Positions 1-8,943 of a stretch of 64,000 nucleotides of DNA are shown in pieces. The DNA lies in the NCBI RefSeq assembly GCF_002287375.1, contig NZ_NPOA01000002.1, forward strand, positions 248,001-312,000, written 5' to 3'. Position 1 is the first letter of the stretch. Every line of letters starts with the position of its first letter. A program made the translations under genes and the position numbers. The DNA is from Virgibacillus profundi (GTDB lineage Bacteria > Bacillota > Bacilli > Bacillales > Amphibacillaceae). Below the pieces are notes generated by a model. It was given only the letters and a program-made list of their open reading frames with translations, did no database searches and was not told where the DNA came from.

Positions 1-2
1 TT

Positions 3-683
3 AGAGATAAGACAGAACTGAATGAAATGATCAATACGCTATCAGAAGTTCGAAAATATTCGGAAGATCTGCGTGCTCAAACGCATGAATATACAAATAA
101 ATTATATGTATTATCCGGGCTGCTTCAATTAGGTCATTATAAAGAAGCAATTGAACTGATTCAAATAGAATCCCGGTTAACTGGCAGTCAAAATAAAATT
201 TTACTTGGTCAGATAAATGATAGAACTGTTCAAGCTATTTTATTAGGAAAGATTGGTAAAGCTTCAGAGAAGAAAATTGACTTTGAAATTGAACCTAATA
301 GTTATCTGGATCTGCTGCCAAATCGTATTGATATGGGTAAATTGATCACTATTTTAGGTAATTTAATTGATAACGCACTCGAAGCCGTTGAAAACAATGA
401 CCATAAGCATGTGGTATTCTTTGCTACAGATTTAGGAGAAGATATTGTATTTGAAATAGCGGATAATGGAGCTGGGATTACGGATGACATGCTTACCCAA
501 ATTTTTGAACAGGGATTTTCAACAAAGGATAAAGAAAATCGCGGTTATGGATTAGCAATTGTAAAAGAAACAATAAACGAGTTGCAAGGGCAGATTGAGG
601 TACATAATCAACCAGGTGGGGGCACGGTGTTTTCTGTATTTATACCTAAGCAATTCATGGGTAAGGGGGATATTCATGATTAA
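3..683 (+). CDS. Sensor histidine kinase, C-terminal part (CitA/DcuS family), cut by window start
   Basis: The reading frame is open from base 3, so the sensor and membrane part lies upstream of the window. What remains is the dimerisation/phosphoacceptor helix with the HEYTNKL motif typical of citrate/C4-dicarboxylate kinases, followed by an HATPase domain: N box NLIDNALEAV, G1 DNGAGI and G2 GYGLAIV. It would phosphorylate the response regulator whose ATG overlaps its last codons (8-bp overlap), so the two are translationally coupled. The tricarboxylate transporter downstream suggests that the signal is a di- or tricarboxylate; this is inferred from context. The true start is not visible. 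Confidence 0.93.
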   Translation, partial: RDKTELNEMINTLSEVRKYSEDLRAQTHEYTNKLYVLSGLLQLGHYKEAIELIQIESRLTGSQNKILLGQINDRTVQAILLGKIGKASEKKIDFEIEPNSYLDLLPNRIDMGKLITILGNLIDNALEAVENNDHKHVVFFATDLGEDIVFEIADNGAGITDDMLTQIFEQGFSTKDKENRGYGLAIVKETINELQGQIEVHNQPGGGTVFSVFIPKQFMGKGDIHD

Positions 684-1350
684 AGTTATTATTGTAGAAG
701 ATGACTATCGAATAGCTGGTATTCATGAGGAATTTTTAAATAAAATCAGTAATATTACAGTTACAGGAAAAGCATTAAACGGGAATGAAGCGATAAAACA
801 AGTTGCGGCTACACATGTTGATCTTGTGTTACTCGATATTTATATGCCGGACATTCTTGGAACTGATATTATACAAGAATTGAGAACCATTAATCCTGAT
901 ATAGATATTATAATGATTTCTGCTGCAACAGAAGCGGATATAGTTAAAGAAGCAATCCGAAATGGTGTGTTTGATTATATTATAAAACCTGTCAAAATGG
1001 AAAGGTTTATTGAGACAATTGAACGATATAAAAATGTGAAGAAAAGGCTCGACGCGGAGGAAGATGTGGATCAATCGTTTTTGGATGAATATTTTGGACA
1101 TAAAACAGATGCAATTCCTCATGAAAAACAGACACCTAAAGGGATTGATCCTCTCACGCTTGAAAAGGTAAAAGAAATTATTAACCGTATTGATGAAGGG
1201 ATTACCGCAGAAGAAATGGGTACAAGGATTGGAGCTTCCCGCACAACAGCCAGAAGGTATTTGGAATATTTAATTTCAGTTGGGACGATCACTGCAGAAC
1301 TGGAATATGGCGTTGTTGGAAGACCGGAACGAAGATATCATAAAAAATAA
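676..1350 (+). CDS. Response regulator, CitB/DcuR family
   Basis: 224 aa. An N-terminal receiver domain (about 1-120) has the acidic pair D9/D10, phosphoacceptor D54 in LLDIYMPD and the switch lysine in IIKPVK. The C-terminal part (about 155-224) is the helix-turn-helix of the CitB/DcuR group, ending in GRPERRY. I place the start at ATG 676, after an AAGGGGG site at 664-670. A longer frame from 595 would add 27 residues that lie inside the kinase gene and look unlike a receiver domain. The partner is the kinase upstream, and the probable target is the tct operon downstream. Confidence 0.94.
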   Translation: MIKVIIVEDDYRIAGIHEEFLNKISNITVTGKALNGNEAIKQVAATHVDLVLLDIYMPDILGTDIIQELRTINPDIDIIMISAATEADIVKEAIRNGVFDYIIKPVKMERFIETIERYKNVKKRLDAEEDVDQSFLDEYFGHKTDAIPHEKQTPKGIDPLTLEKVKEIINRIDEGITAEEMGTRIGASRTTARRYLEYLISVGTITAELEYGVVGRPERRYHKK

Positions 1351-1362
1351 AAATCTAAACTG

Positions 1363-1399
1363 AAAGATGTCATGTGTAAGTATGTGTGACATCTTTTTT
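1363..1399 (+). terminator. Rho-independent terminator after the two-component system
   Basis: A 10-bp perfect stem (1363-1372 with 1387-1396), a 14-nt loop and a T-run. It separates the two-component genes from the transporter operon. Confidence 0.8.
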
Positions 1400-1454
1400 T
1401 ATGGGATGAACTTTATGAACTAAATATACTTTAAGAACTTTTTACGCATTATTT

Positions 1455-1468
1455 TGAAAACGGTTACA
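1455..1468 (+). promoter_or_regulatory. Candidate CcpA cre site upstream of tctC
   Basis: TGAAAACGGTTACA fits the degenerate cre consensus TGWNANCGNTNWCA at every position. It lies 79 bp before the tctC start, where CcpA could impose catabolite repression on organic-acid uptake. Binding is inferred from the match alone. Confidence 0.55.
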
Positions 1469-1546
1469 AGATGGAAAGGTTTATTTATAATTCTTATTAA
1501 GGAAAATATTTGTACTATTATTAACAAATTATGAGGGGGAAGAAGA

Positions 1547-2572
1547 ATGAAAAAATTAATACCATTAATCGCAATGATGTTTTTATTGTTAATTGCTGCA
1601 GCCTGTGCTGATGAAGAAGAAGCTAGCGGGTCAGGTGATTCGGGGGACACAGCAGAATCATCAGACTGGGCACCTGAAAGTCCAATTGAAATCGTTGCAC
1701 CAGCTGGGGCAGGCGGAGGCTGGGATACTACAGCGAGAATGGTAGCAAAGGTTTTCACGGAAGAGGGAATTATTGATGAAAGTATTGGTGTAGTGAATAA
1801 AGCTGGAGGTGGGGGTGCAGTTGGCTGGGCATATATTGCCGGCCAGGATGGAAGCCCTCATAATATGTTTGTTGCATCACCTCCACTATTGTTCATTCCA
1901 TTAAATGGACAATCCGAATATGGACATGAAGATTTTACACCAATAGCAAATGTGATTGCTGACTATGCAGCTTTTGCGGTTGCGGCAGATGCAAAATGGG
2001 ATAATTTAAATGAGCTTTTTGATGATATGAAAGAGGATCCATCAAGTATTACTGTAGTTGGAACATCTTCTCCTGGTAGTATGGACCACATTCAATTTGT
2101 ACAAATTGCAAAAGCAGCGGGTGTTGATGTTACAAAAATCAAATATGTATCTGATCAGGATGGCGTTGGTCTAACTCAGCTTCTAAATGGAAGTGTTGAT
2201 GTATTCTCTACTGGAGTTTCAGAAACGGTGGAGCAAGTAAAAGCTGGAACAATCAGAGTATTGGGTGTCACTTCTGAAGAAAGATTAGAAGGTGAAGTGT
2301 TAGAGGATTTCCCAACTGCTATAGAACAAGGTATTGATGAAACATTTGTTAACTGGAGAGGATTCTTTGGACCACCAAACATGGATGAAGCAGCAATTGC
2401 TTACTATGAGAAGAAATTCAAAGAATTAAGTGATTCAGAGGCATTTGCTGAAATTCGTGGACAGTTTGGCTGGGACGAAATGTATATGGGAAGTGAAGAG
2501 TACAGTCAGTTCTTAGATGAAGAGAAAGAAAATATTCAAACATTGTTAGATGAATTAGGACTTGGTGAATAA
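1547..2572 (+). CDS. tctC: Tripartite tricarboxylate transporter substrate-binding lipoprotein TctC
   Basis: 341 aa. A lipoprotein signal peptide ends at C20 (LIAAAC), followed by an acidic and serine-rich linker to about residue 45 and then the TctC/BUG fold, with the family's early glycine-rich stretch APAGAGGGWD. It captures a carboxylate outside the membrane and delivers it to TctA/TctB. The start is fixed by a GAGGGGGAAGAAG ribosome site. It is first in an operon with tctB, tctA and an SLC13 carrier, behind a cre-like site and probably under the upstream two-component system. The exact substrate (citrate, tricarballylate, others) cannot be read from sequence. Confidence 0.93.
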   Translation: MKKLIPLIAMMFLLLIAAACADEEEASGSGDSGDTAESSDWAPESPIEIVAPAGAGGGWDTTARMVAKVFTEEGIIDESIGVVNKAGGGGAVGWAYIAGQDGSPHNMFVASPPLLFIPLNGQSEYGHEDFTPIANVIADYAAFAVAADAKWDNLNELFDDMKEDPSSITVVGTSSPGSMDHIQFVQIAKAAGVDVTKIKYVSDQDGVGLTQLLNGSVDVFSTGVSETVEQVKAGTIRVLGVTSEERLEGEVLEDFPTAIEQGIDETFVNWRGFFGPPNMDEAAIAYYEKKFKELSDSEAFAEIRGQFGWDEMYMGSEEYSQFLDEEKENIQTLLDELGLGE

Positions 2573-2585
2573 GAACAGATCATAT

Positions 2586-2622
2586 GGAAGTCAATGATCA
2601 GATACAACGATCATTGACTTCC
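2586..2622 (+). terminator. Intercistronic hairpin between tctC and tctB
   Basis: A perfect 14-bp stem with a 9-nt loop, but only a weak T-rich tail. It probably acts as a partial terminator or 3' stabiliser that keeps binding-protein mRNA in excess over the membrane subunits. Confidence 0.65.
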
Positions 2623-2665
2623 CTTATTTAAAGCTTAAACTTTAAAATTTTCAGGTGGTGATTCA

Positions 2666-3124
2666 ATGTTAAAAACACTAAACCAAAGAATAAGTGTGAT
2701 TTTAGTTTTAATAGCTGCAGGATATTTAATATTGGCCTTTCAGCTTCCGTCCTATCCATATGCTCCGGTTGATGCGGATTTGATACCTATGGTGCTGGGA
2801 TTTTTATTAATTATTTTAGCTGTTTGTTTATACTTTTCAAAGGACTCGGAAACAGAGGAACAAAAAGCAAGAAGAGACATACCCAAGAAAGATATAGGAG
2901 CTTTATTAGCAGTTTTTACATTTATTCTGCTGTACATCATGCTTCTTGAAATACTTGGGTTTGTAATTATTACTTGTGTTTTTATCTTTTTTTGTTCATG
3001 GTTTCTTGGGTATAAGAAGCATATTACGAATCTGATTGTATCTATTGTTTTTCCTTTATTTATGTATATTATGTTTACTGAATTTTTAAGAATTAGTTTA
3101 CCACAGGGAATTATGCCGTTTTAA
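2666..3124 (+). CDS. tctB: Tripartite tricarboxylate transporter small membrane subunit TctB
   Basis: 152 aa with four predicted membrane helices (about 8-25, 38-55, 78-98, 105-145), the layout of the TctB (DUF1468) family. It is the small integral membrane partner of TctA in the sodium-driven tripartite carrier. An AGGTGGTG ribosome site precedes ATG 2666. It is followed after 12 bp by tctA, whose own AAAGGAGG site lies in the gap. Identification rests on topology, size and position between tctC and tctA. Confidence 0.9.
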   Translation: MLKTLNQRISVILVLIAAGYLILAFQLPSYPYAPVDADLIPMVLGFLLIILAVCLYFSKDSETEEQKARRDIPKKDIGALLAVFTFILLYIMLLEILGFVIITCVFIFFCSWFLGYKKHITNLIVSIVFPLFMYIMFTEFLRISLPQGIMPF

Positions 3125-3136
3125 AGGAGGGATCAT

Positions 3137-4621
3137 ATGGGCTCAATAGAAGGAATATTAACAGGTTTTCAAGTTGCGTTTAGTTTAGAGGGAATTTTAT
3201 TTGTAATGATAGGTGTTTTCGTAGGTACATTTATTGGTATGCTTCCAGGACTTGGACCAATTAGTGCCATTGCAGTTATGATTCCAATTACCTTTGGAAT
3301 GGATCCCACACCTGCATTAGTAATGATGGCCGGAGTTTATTATGGAGCAATATTTGGTGGTTCAACTTCCTCTATATTATTAAATGCTCCAGGAGTCTCC
3401 GGTGCGGTTGCCACTGCATTTGATGGGTACCCAATGGCACAGCAAGGGAAGGCTGGTAAGGCATTAGCAATTGCAGCAATTTGTTCTTTTATAGGGGGGA
3501 CGGTCAGTGTTGTCCTGCTAATGCTTCTGGCACCTTTGCTTTCGAGTGTAGCAATATCTTTTGGACCACCCGCATATTTTGCACTTATGCTGATGGGACT
3601 AACAGCAATTTCCAGTTTATCAGAAGGAAGTACCATAAAAGCTCTAATTTCAGCTGTTGCCGGATTCATAATTGTAACGATTGGTATCGATGCACAAACA
3701 GGAACACAGCGCTTTACTTTTGGAAATGTAAATTTACTTGAAGGATTGGACTTTCTCGTTATCGCCTTGGGCCTATTTGCATTGGCTGAGGTTTGTACAC
3801 TGATTATTAAAAGAAAGGATCTTTCTCAGGACACACATAAATTAGGGAGCATGCGTCTCAGTAAGAAAGATTTTAACGAAATGAAGGGACCTGTTACCAG
3901 GCAGTCATTTTTAGGTTTTATCCTTGGTGTTTTACCTGGTGCCGGTGCTACGATAGCTTCTTTCATTGCTTATATTACAGAAAAGAAAATTTCCAAAAAT
4001 CCGGAGGAATTTGGAAAGGGTTCTGTTAAAGGTCTGGCTGCACCGGAGACAGCGAATAATGCTGCAACAAGTGGGGCATTTGTTCCATTACTAAGTTTAG
4101 GAATTCCTGGATCTGGAACGACAGCGGTTATGCTGGGAGCCTTCCTGGTTTTAGGTGTACAGCCCGGGCCTTTGTTAATGACGGATCGTCCGGAGATTTT
4201 TTGGGGGATCATAGCAAGTATGTATATTGGTAATGTATTCCTGCTAGTTTTAAATTTACCGTTAATCCCTTATTTTGCAAAAATATTAAAGATACCAAGA
4301 CCACTCCTCATCTCACTTGTTATTATGTTTAGTATTATCGGGGTATACGCAATTAGCTTTAACACATTTGATTTATACATGTTGTTATTATTTGGAGTTG
4401 TTGGATTCTTAATGAGGATTTTTTCTTTTCCTGCACCACCATTTATCCTTGCATTTATTCTCGGGGGAATGATGGAGCAAGCATTTAGACAATCGTTGAC
4501 CATATCAAATGGCAACTTGATGGTTTTTGTAAATGATCCAATTGCTATCTCACTATTAATTGTTGCATTGCTTTCATTTATATTCCCACTTATCCGGGTA
4601 TTACGTAAGCGTAAAGGATAG
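3137..4621 (+). CDS. tctA: Tripartite tricarboxylate transporter large permease TctA
   Basis: 494 aa, about 11-12 membrane helices. The family's glycine/proline-rich signatures are present: GMLPGLGPISAIA near residue 35, YYGAIFGGSTSSILLNAPG near 70, and the internal repeat GVLPGAGATIASF plus SLGIPGSGTTAVMLGA in the second half. It forms the transport pathway and uses substrate delivered by TctC. Length matches the family (about 500 aa). Strong AAAGGAGG ribosome site. Confidence 0.95.
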   Translation: MGSIEGILTGFQVAFSLEGILFVMIGVFVGTFIGMLPGLGPISAIAVMIPITFGMDPTPALVMMAGVYYGAIFGGSTSSILLNAPGVSGAVATAFDGYPMAQQGKAGKALAIAAICSFIGGTVSVVLLMLLAPLLSSVAISFGPPAYFALMLMGLTAISSLSEGSTIKALISAVAGFIIVTIGIDAQTGTQRFTFGNVNLLEGLDFLVIALGLFALAEVCTLIIKRKDLSQDTHKLGSMRLSKKDFNEMKGPVTRQSFLGFILGVLPGAGATIASFIAYITEKKISKNPEEFGKGSVKGLAAPETANNAATSGAFVPLLSLGIPGSGTTAVMLGAFLVLGVQPGPLLMTDRPEIFWGIIASMYIGNVFLLVLNLPLIPYFAKILKIPRPLLISLVIMFSIIGVYAISFNTFDLYMLLLFGVVGFLMRIFSFPAPPFILAFILGGMMEQAFRQSLTISNGNLMVFVNDPIAISLLIVALLSFIFPLIRVLRKRKG

Positions 4622-4627
4622 TTCTGT

Positions 4628-6043
4628 ATGAGAAGCTTTTTAAGAGATATCTATTGGAATAAAAAATTACTGCAATTCTTGTTTTTTGCGATCGTTATTA
4701 TTCTAGTAATATGGATGAACCATGCTGATTTTGTCATAAGCTTTACGGATGAGCAGCAGCGTACATTGTTATTGTTAGGTATAGCTATATTTTTATGGAT
4801 TACCACACCAATCCCAACAGGGGCAAGTAGTATATTCATTTTAGCACTGATATTGTTGTTTGGTTTGGTGGATAGCATGGATGAAGCTGTAGTCGGCTTT
4901 TTATCTCCTGCACTTTATTTTATTTTAATGCTATCCATTATAAGCCAGGCACTTGTGAAGGTTGGAATTGACAGGGTCATTGCTCGTTTCCTGTTAAAAA
5001 TAAGCAAAGGTGGACCTCTATTTATTATACTGGGCCTGCCATTATTTATTTTAATCCTGCCAATATTGCTTCCTTCAGCAGTTGCGAGATTTAAAATGTT
5101 ACTTCCATTAGTTAGCCGTTTAAATAGTTATTATGGGTTAGATGAAAAAAGCACCTTTAAAAAATTTTGCCTATATGTAATCGGAATGATGAATCAAAAT
5201 GCTACCATGATTATCTACACTGGTGGTGGGTTTCCCATTCTTGCATCCCAGCTTTTACGTGATTATAATATTGCAAATTTAGGGTGGTTGGATTGGTTTT
5301 TGATAATTGCTCCGCCATTATGGATTGGCTCGCTAATTATGGTGTTTTTTGTATGGCGGTATTTGAAACATTATGCATTGGAAAGTGACGAAGTAATAAT
5401 AGATTCAACACGTGAAGAAACACAGGAAAAGGGAGAAATCCCTGTGAAGTTTTGGGTTGTTATTATTAGCTTTCTGACAATGATTGTTATATGGATTGTT
5501 ACAGATCAACAGCAGATCCCGCTACTTATACCACCAATGTTACTTGTGGTGTTTTATTCCTTACCAAAAATAGGACTTGTTACAAATAAGGTTATTCGAA
5601 GTTTTGATTGGGAGAATTTTTTGCTGCTTGGTGCATCTTTTTCACTAGGCATTATAATGGAGGAAAATGGAACTGCAGCTGCTTTAGCGAGTAAATTAAT
5701 CGAAGTAATACCTCAAGACGCAGGTATAATAATTAAAGTAATTATTATTGCTCTTATTATCTTTACACTTAGATTCTTTTTTATTGTTCCGTCATCTGCG
5801 GTTATTGTTATCTTTCCAATTGTTATGTCCTATTCAGAATTGATCGGTCTGCCACCTATTCAATTAGCATTTCTGGTGATCATGATTATCGGAAGTATGA
5901 TGGTTCTGCCAATCCATGCTACGACAACGTATCTTGCTTATGATACAGGTGTCCTGATGAAAAAAGAACAATACGTTATAGGATTTTTCTCCAGTGTCTT
6001 TTTTATGGTTGTCGCCATTTGTGCAACACTTTTTTATTGGTAA
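4628..6043 (+). CDS. SLC13/DASS-type anion symporter
   Basis: 471 aa hydrophobic carrier with about 11-12 helices. The signature TTPIPTGASSIFILAL near residue 60 and the later SSAVIVIFPIVMSY segment are typical of sodium-coupled di/tricarboxylate carriers of the SLC13 (CitT/SdcS) group. It begins 6 bp after tctA and ends at a strong terminator, so it is the last gene of the tct operon. It may be a second uptake route or an exchanger for the same acids. The substrate is inferred only from the neighbours. Confidence 0.8.
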   Translation: MRSFLRDIYWNKKLLQFLFFAIVIILVIWMNHADFVISFTDEQQRTLLLLGIAIFLWITTPIPTGASSIFILALILLFGLVDSMDEAVVGFLSPALYFILMLSIISQALVKVGIDRVIARFLLKISKGGPLFIILGLPLFILILPILLPSAVARFKMLLPLVSRLNSYYGLDEKSTFKKFCLYVIGMMNQNATMIIYTGGGFPILASQLLRDYNIANLGWLDWFLIIAPPLWIGSLIMVFFVWRYLKHYALESDEVIIDSTREETQEKGEIPVKFWVVIISFLTMIVIWIVTDQQQIPLLIPPMLLVVFYSLPKIGLVTNKVIRSFDWENFLLLGASFSLGIIMEENGTAAALASKLIEVIPQDAGIIIKVIIIALIIFTLRFFFIVPSSAVIVIFPIVMSYSELIGLPPIQLAFLVIMIIGSMMVLPIHATTTYLAYDTGVLMKKEQYVIGFFSSVFFMVVAICATLFYW

Positions 6044-6045
6044 AG

Positions 6046-6086
6046 AAAAGGTATCATGCATTTTATAATGCCTGATACCTTTTTAA
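6046..6086. terminator. Bidirectional terminator
   Basis: 11-bp stem (6046-6056 with 6073-6083) flanked by T-rich tracts on both strands. It serves the tct operon and the convergent Lrp gene. Confidence 0.8.
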
Positions 6087-6088
6087 TT

Positions 6089-6538
6089 TTACAGCTTATA
6101 GCCTGTCCGACTCTTAAACCGCTTCAAAATCACAGAGCTTTCCACGCGGGTAATTCCACTAACCGCATATAACTCTGTATTGATAAAAACTTCAAGCATT
6201 TGAAAATCCTCAACCAGAACATGCATATGCAGGGTGCTTGGTCCTGTCATCTGATAAATACTTGCCACGTTCGGATTATCTGCCAGGTTTTGTGCTACTT
6301 CCTGTAATTGCTTTGGCTCCACATCGACTTCAAAAAAAGCGGAAACCTTTTTGCCGAATTTTTCCGAGTTAATAACGACAGTGAATTTTTCAATAACACC
6401 TTTATCCTTCAGGTTTTTAATTCTATCTTTTACAGCTACACGGGATAGGCCAACTTTTTCGGCAAGCTCAACGTAAGATAATCTGCCATCTTCGGCTAAT
6501 TCTTCCAGTAGTTTTTTATCGATTTCATCATATTTCAT
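6089..6538 (-). CDS. Lrp/AsnC family transcriptional regulator (YwrC-like)
   Basis: 149 aa. An N-terminal winged helix (IDKKLLEELAEDGRLSYVEL, then the recognition helix SRVAVKDRIKNL) is followed by the RAM ligand-binding/oligomerisation domain. It is divergent from the gamma-glutamyltransferase-like gene and the chromate transporter pair. This gene set matches ywrC-ywrD-ywrB-ywrA of B. subtilis, where the Lrp-type protein is reported as regulator of the chr genes. The same role is inferred here from synteny. Confidence 0.92.
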   Translation of the reverse strand: MKYDEIDKKLLEELAEDGRLSYVELAEKVGLSRVAVKDRIKNLKDKGVIEKFTVVINSEKFGKKVSAFFEVDVEPKQLQEVAQNLADNPNVASIYQMTGPSTLHMHVLVEDFQMLEVFINTELYAVSGITRVESSVILKRFKSRTGYKL

Positions 6539-6562
6539 AGTAGTGACCCCTTTACTTTACTA

Positions 6563-6571
6563 ATTATAACA
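6563..6571 (-). promoter_or_regulatory. Extended -10 promoter for the Lrp gene
   Basis: On the minus strand TGTTATAAT lies 25 bp before the ATG, and no good -35 is seen. Extended -10 promoters can act without one. Confidence 0.5.
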
Positions 6572-6642
6572 CATAAAGAAAGGTTTATAATAGAAGGTTG
6601 TCTAAAATGTAAGTACAATCACTAATAAACTTTATTTTTGTA

Positions 6643-6671
6643 TTGACAAATAGCTTATAATTTTGTATTAT
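6643..6671 (+). promoter_or_regulatory. SigA promoter for the GGT-chr operon
   Basis: TTGACA, a 17-bp spacer and TATTAT, about 50 bp before the start codon. It is the best sigma-70 match in this part of the window. It lies about 100 bp from the divergent Lrp start, where an autoregulating Lrp protein could bind. Confidence 0.75.
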
Positions 6672-6721
6672 GTTATATAATTCAGAAAATAACTTTCATA
6701 TTGAAAAAGGAGTGTTTACAT

Positions 6722-8335
6722 ATGATGTCTTTTAATAATCAATCCTCTCCATATCCGGTAACGCGAAATGCTACCTATGCTAAAAAAGGGATGGTGGCGA
6801 CATCACAGCCACTAGCTTCACAGGCAGGATTGGATATCTTGAAAAAAGGTGGAAATGCGATTGATGCTGCAATTGCTACAGCAGCCTGCCTGACAGTCGT
6901 GGAGCCTACCTCCAACGGTATTGGTGGGGATGCCTTTGCTTTGGTATGGACAAAAGATAAACTGCATGGATTAAATGCAAGCGGCAGATCCCCGAAGAAT
7001 ATTTCCATCGAAGCTGTGAAGAAGGCGGGCTATGAGGAAATTCCAGCACACGGCTGGATTCCGGTAACTGTTCCTGGAGCACCAGGTGCATGGGCTGAAT
7101 TATCGAAAAAATTTGGAAAGCTGCCATTAACAGAAGTTTTAGAGCCAGCGATTACCTATGCTTCTGAGGGATTTCCTGTATCACCAACTTTGAGTAAGTA
7201 TTGGAAAAAAGGATATAATTCTTTTAAAAAGCATTTAACAGATGATGTTTACGAAAATTGGTTTAAAACATTTGCACCAAACGACCGTGCACCAAAGGCG
7301 GGGGAAATTTGGTCATCACCTGATCATGCAAAGACATTACAGTCAATTGCCGAAACAAATGGAGAATCTTTTTACCGTGGTGAATTAGCTGAAAAAATTG
7401 CTGCTTTCTCTAAAGAAAATGGCGGATTTCTAACTGCTGAGGATTTGGCTGAACATAAGACCGATTGGGTTGATCCAATCAGCGTCAATTACCGTGGGTA
7501 TGATGTGTGGGAAATTCCTCCAAACGGGCAAGGGATTGTTGCACTTCAGGCATTGAATATTTTAAAAGGATTTGAGTTTACGGAAAAAGAATCTGTTGAA
7601 ACATATCACAAGCAAATTGAAGCCATTAAACTGGCATTTGCTGACGGTCAGGCCCATGTAACAGAAGAGGGGAACATGAAATATAGGTCTGATGATATTC
7701 TGAGTGATGTTTATGCAGAGACAAGAAGAAAACTAATTTCAGAGGAAGCACTGCAGCCGGAAGCTGGCGAACCAACAGGAAGTGGCACGGTTTATTTAGC
7801 AACAGCGGACAGTGAAGGGAATATGGTTTCATTTATCCAAAGTAATTATATGGGCTTTGGCTCAGGCTTAGTTGTACCAGGTACTGGAATTGCGCTGCAA
7901 AATCGCGGGCATAACTTTTCCATGGATTCAGGCCATGTTAATGCATTAGCTGGTGGAAAAAGAACTTATCATACAATTATTCCTGGATTTTTGACAAAAG
8001 ACAATCAGCCGGTTGGGCCATTTGGTGTGATGGGTGGATTTATGCAGCCACAGGGTCACCTTCAAGTAGTGATGAATACCATTGATTTTGGACTGAATCC
8101 ACAAGCAGCACTGGATGCACCGAGATGGCAATGGATGAAGGAGAAGACAGTGGAAGTGGAAAATAGATTTGGCCATCATCTTGCACAAGGTTTAGCAGAT
8201 AGAGGGCATGATATTCAAATACAGCTTGAGCCAAATAGCTTCGGGAGAGGTCAGATCATTTGGAGAGACCCTGAAACTGGCGTGCTTGCTGGTGGCACCG
8301 AGTCGCGAACAGATGGCACGGTTGCGCCGTGGTAG
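6722..8335 (+). CDS. Gamma-glutamyltransferase-family enzyme (YwrD-like)
   Basis: 537 aa from ATG 6722. This start is chosen because AAAAAGGAGTG at 6705-6714 sits 7 bp upstream; a TTG at 6701 would put the ribosome site inside the gene. It is an N-terminal nucleophile hydrolase: the predicted self-cleavage threonine is about T356 in GSGTVYLATAD, followed by the Gly-rich SNYMGFGSG and later GGFMQPQGHLQ. There is no signal peptide, so it appears cytoplasmic, unlike secreted Ggt. Family members hydrolyse or transfer gamma-glutamyl groups; the substrate here is unknown. It is in an operon with the chromate transporter genes. Confidence 0.88.
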   Translation: MMSFNNQSSPYPVTRNATYAKKGMVATSQPLASQAGLDILKKGGNAIDAAIATAACLTVVEPTSNGIGGDAFALVWTKDKLHGLNASGRSPKNISIEAVKKAGYEEIPAHGWIPVTVPGAPGAWAELSKKFGKLPLTEVLEPAITYASEGFPVSPTLSKYWKKGYNSFKKHLTDDVYENWFKTFAPNDRAPKAGEIWSSPDHAKTLQSIAETNGESFYRGELAEKIAAFSKENGGFLTAEDLAEHKTDWVDPISVNYRGYDVWEIPPNGQGIVALQALNILKGFEFTEKESVETYHKQIEAIKLAFADGQAHVTEEGNMKYRSDDILSDVYAETRRKLISEEALQPEAGEPTGSGTVYLATADSEGNMVSFIQSNYMGFGSGLVVPGTGIALQNRGHNFSMDSGHVNALAGGKRTYHTIIPGFLTKDNQPVGPFGVMGGFMQPQGHLQVVMNTIDFGLNPQAALDAPRWQWMKEKTVEVENRFGHHLAQGLADRGHDIQIQLEPNSFGRGQIIWRDPETGVLAGGTESRTDGTVAPW

Positions 8336-8367
8336 GCTAATTAAATTACTGCAAAGGTTAGTGACAT

Positions 8368-8943
8368 ATGAAAACACATTGGAATTTATTTATTGCGTTT
8401 TTTCGTGTAGGAATGCTTGGTTATGGTGGTGGTCCAGGATCGATTCCTTTAATCCATAAGGAAGTAGTGGGTAAATATAAATGGATGAGTGATGAGGAGT
8501 TTGGTGATTTGTTGGCACTGGGAAATACATTGCCTGGGCCAATTGCTACAAAATTGGCAGGATATATTGGCCACCGTGTTTCCGGTTTTTGGGGAATGAT
8601 TAATGCTGTATTAGCTACTATTTTTCCAACGATTGTTTTAATGATCGTTTTACTCGCATCATTGTCATCGATTAAAGAATTTGACTGGGTACAGGGAATG
8701 ACCGCTGCAGTGATACCCGTTGTTGGTGTGATGCTTGCCGTTTTAACCTGGCAATTCCTTGATAAAGCTGGAAAAGGAATGGGCTGGATACAGACAGGAA
8801 TTATGGGGCTCATCATTTTTGTCCTGCTGCAATTTTTATCTGTACATCCAGGAATTATTATCGGTGCATTGATACTCATCGCGTTGTTGAAAAAAGATAA
8901 ACCGAAAAACGATGACCCAGCAAAAGAAGGTGATCCATCATGA
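8368..8943 (+). CDS. Chromate transporter, short-chain N-type subunit (Chr3N/YwrB-like)
   Basis: 191 aa with about 5-6 membrane segments. It carries one copy of the CHR domain with GYGGGPGSIPLIHKEVV near residue 15 and the LALGNTLPGPIATKLAGYIG motif. Short CHR proteins work as an N/C pair encoded by adjacent genes. The next gene starts within its stop codon. They export chromate or a related anion (sulfate is the structural analogue); physiological role in this genome not shown. The tail is charged and likely cytoplasmic. Confidence 0.92.
   Translation: MKTHWNLFIAFFRVGMLGYGGGPGSIPLIHKEVVGKYKWMSDEEFGDLLALGNTLPGPIATKLAGYIGHRVSGFWGMINAVLATIFPTIVLMIVLLASLSSIKEFDWVQGMTAAVIPVVGVMLAVLTWQFLDKAGKGMGWIQTGIMGLIIFVLLQFLSVHPGIIIGALILIALLKKDKPKNDDPAKEGDPS

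Noticed and set aside
6701-6721. TTG 6701 as start of the gamma-glutamyltransferase-like gene
   Set aside because: The AAAAAGGAGTG ribosome site lies inside that extension; ATG 6722 fits the site with 7-bp spacing.
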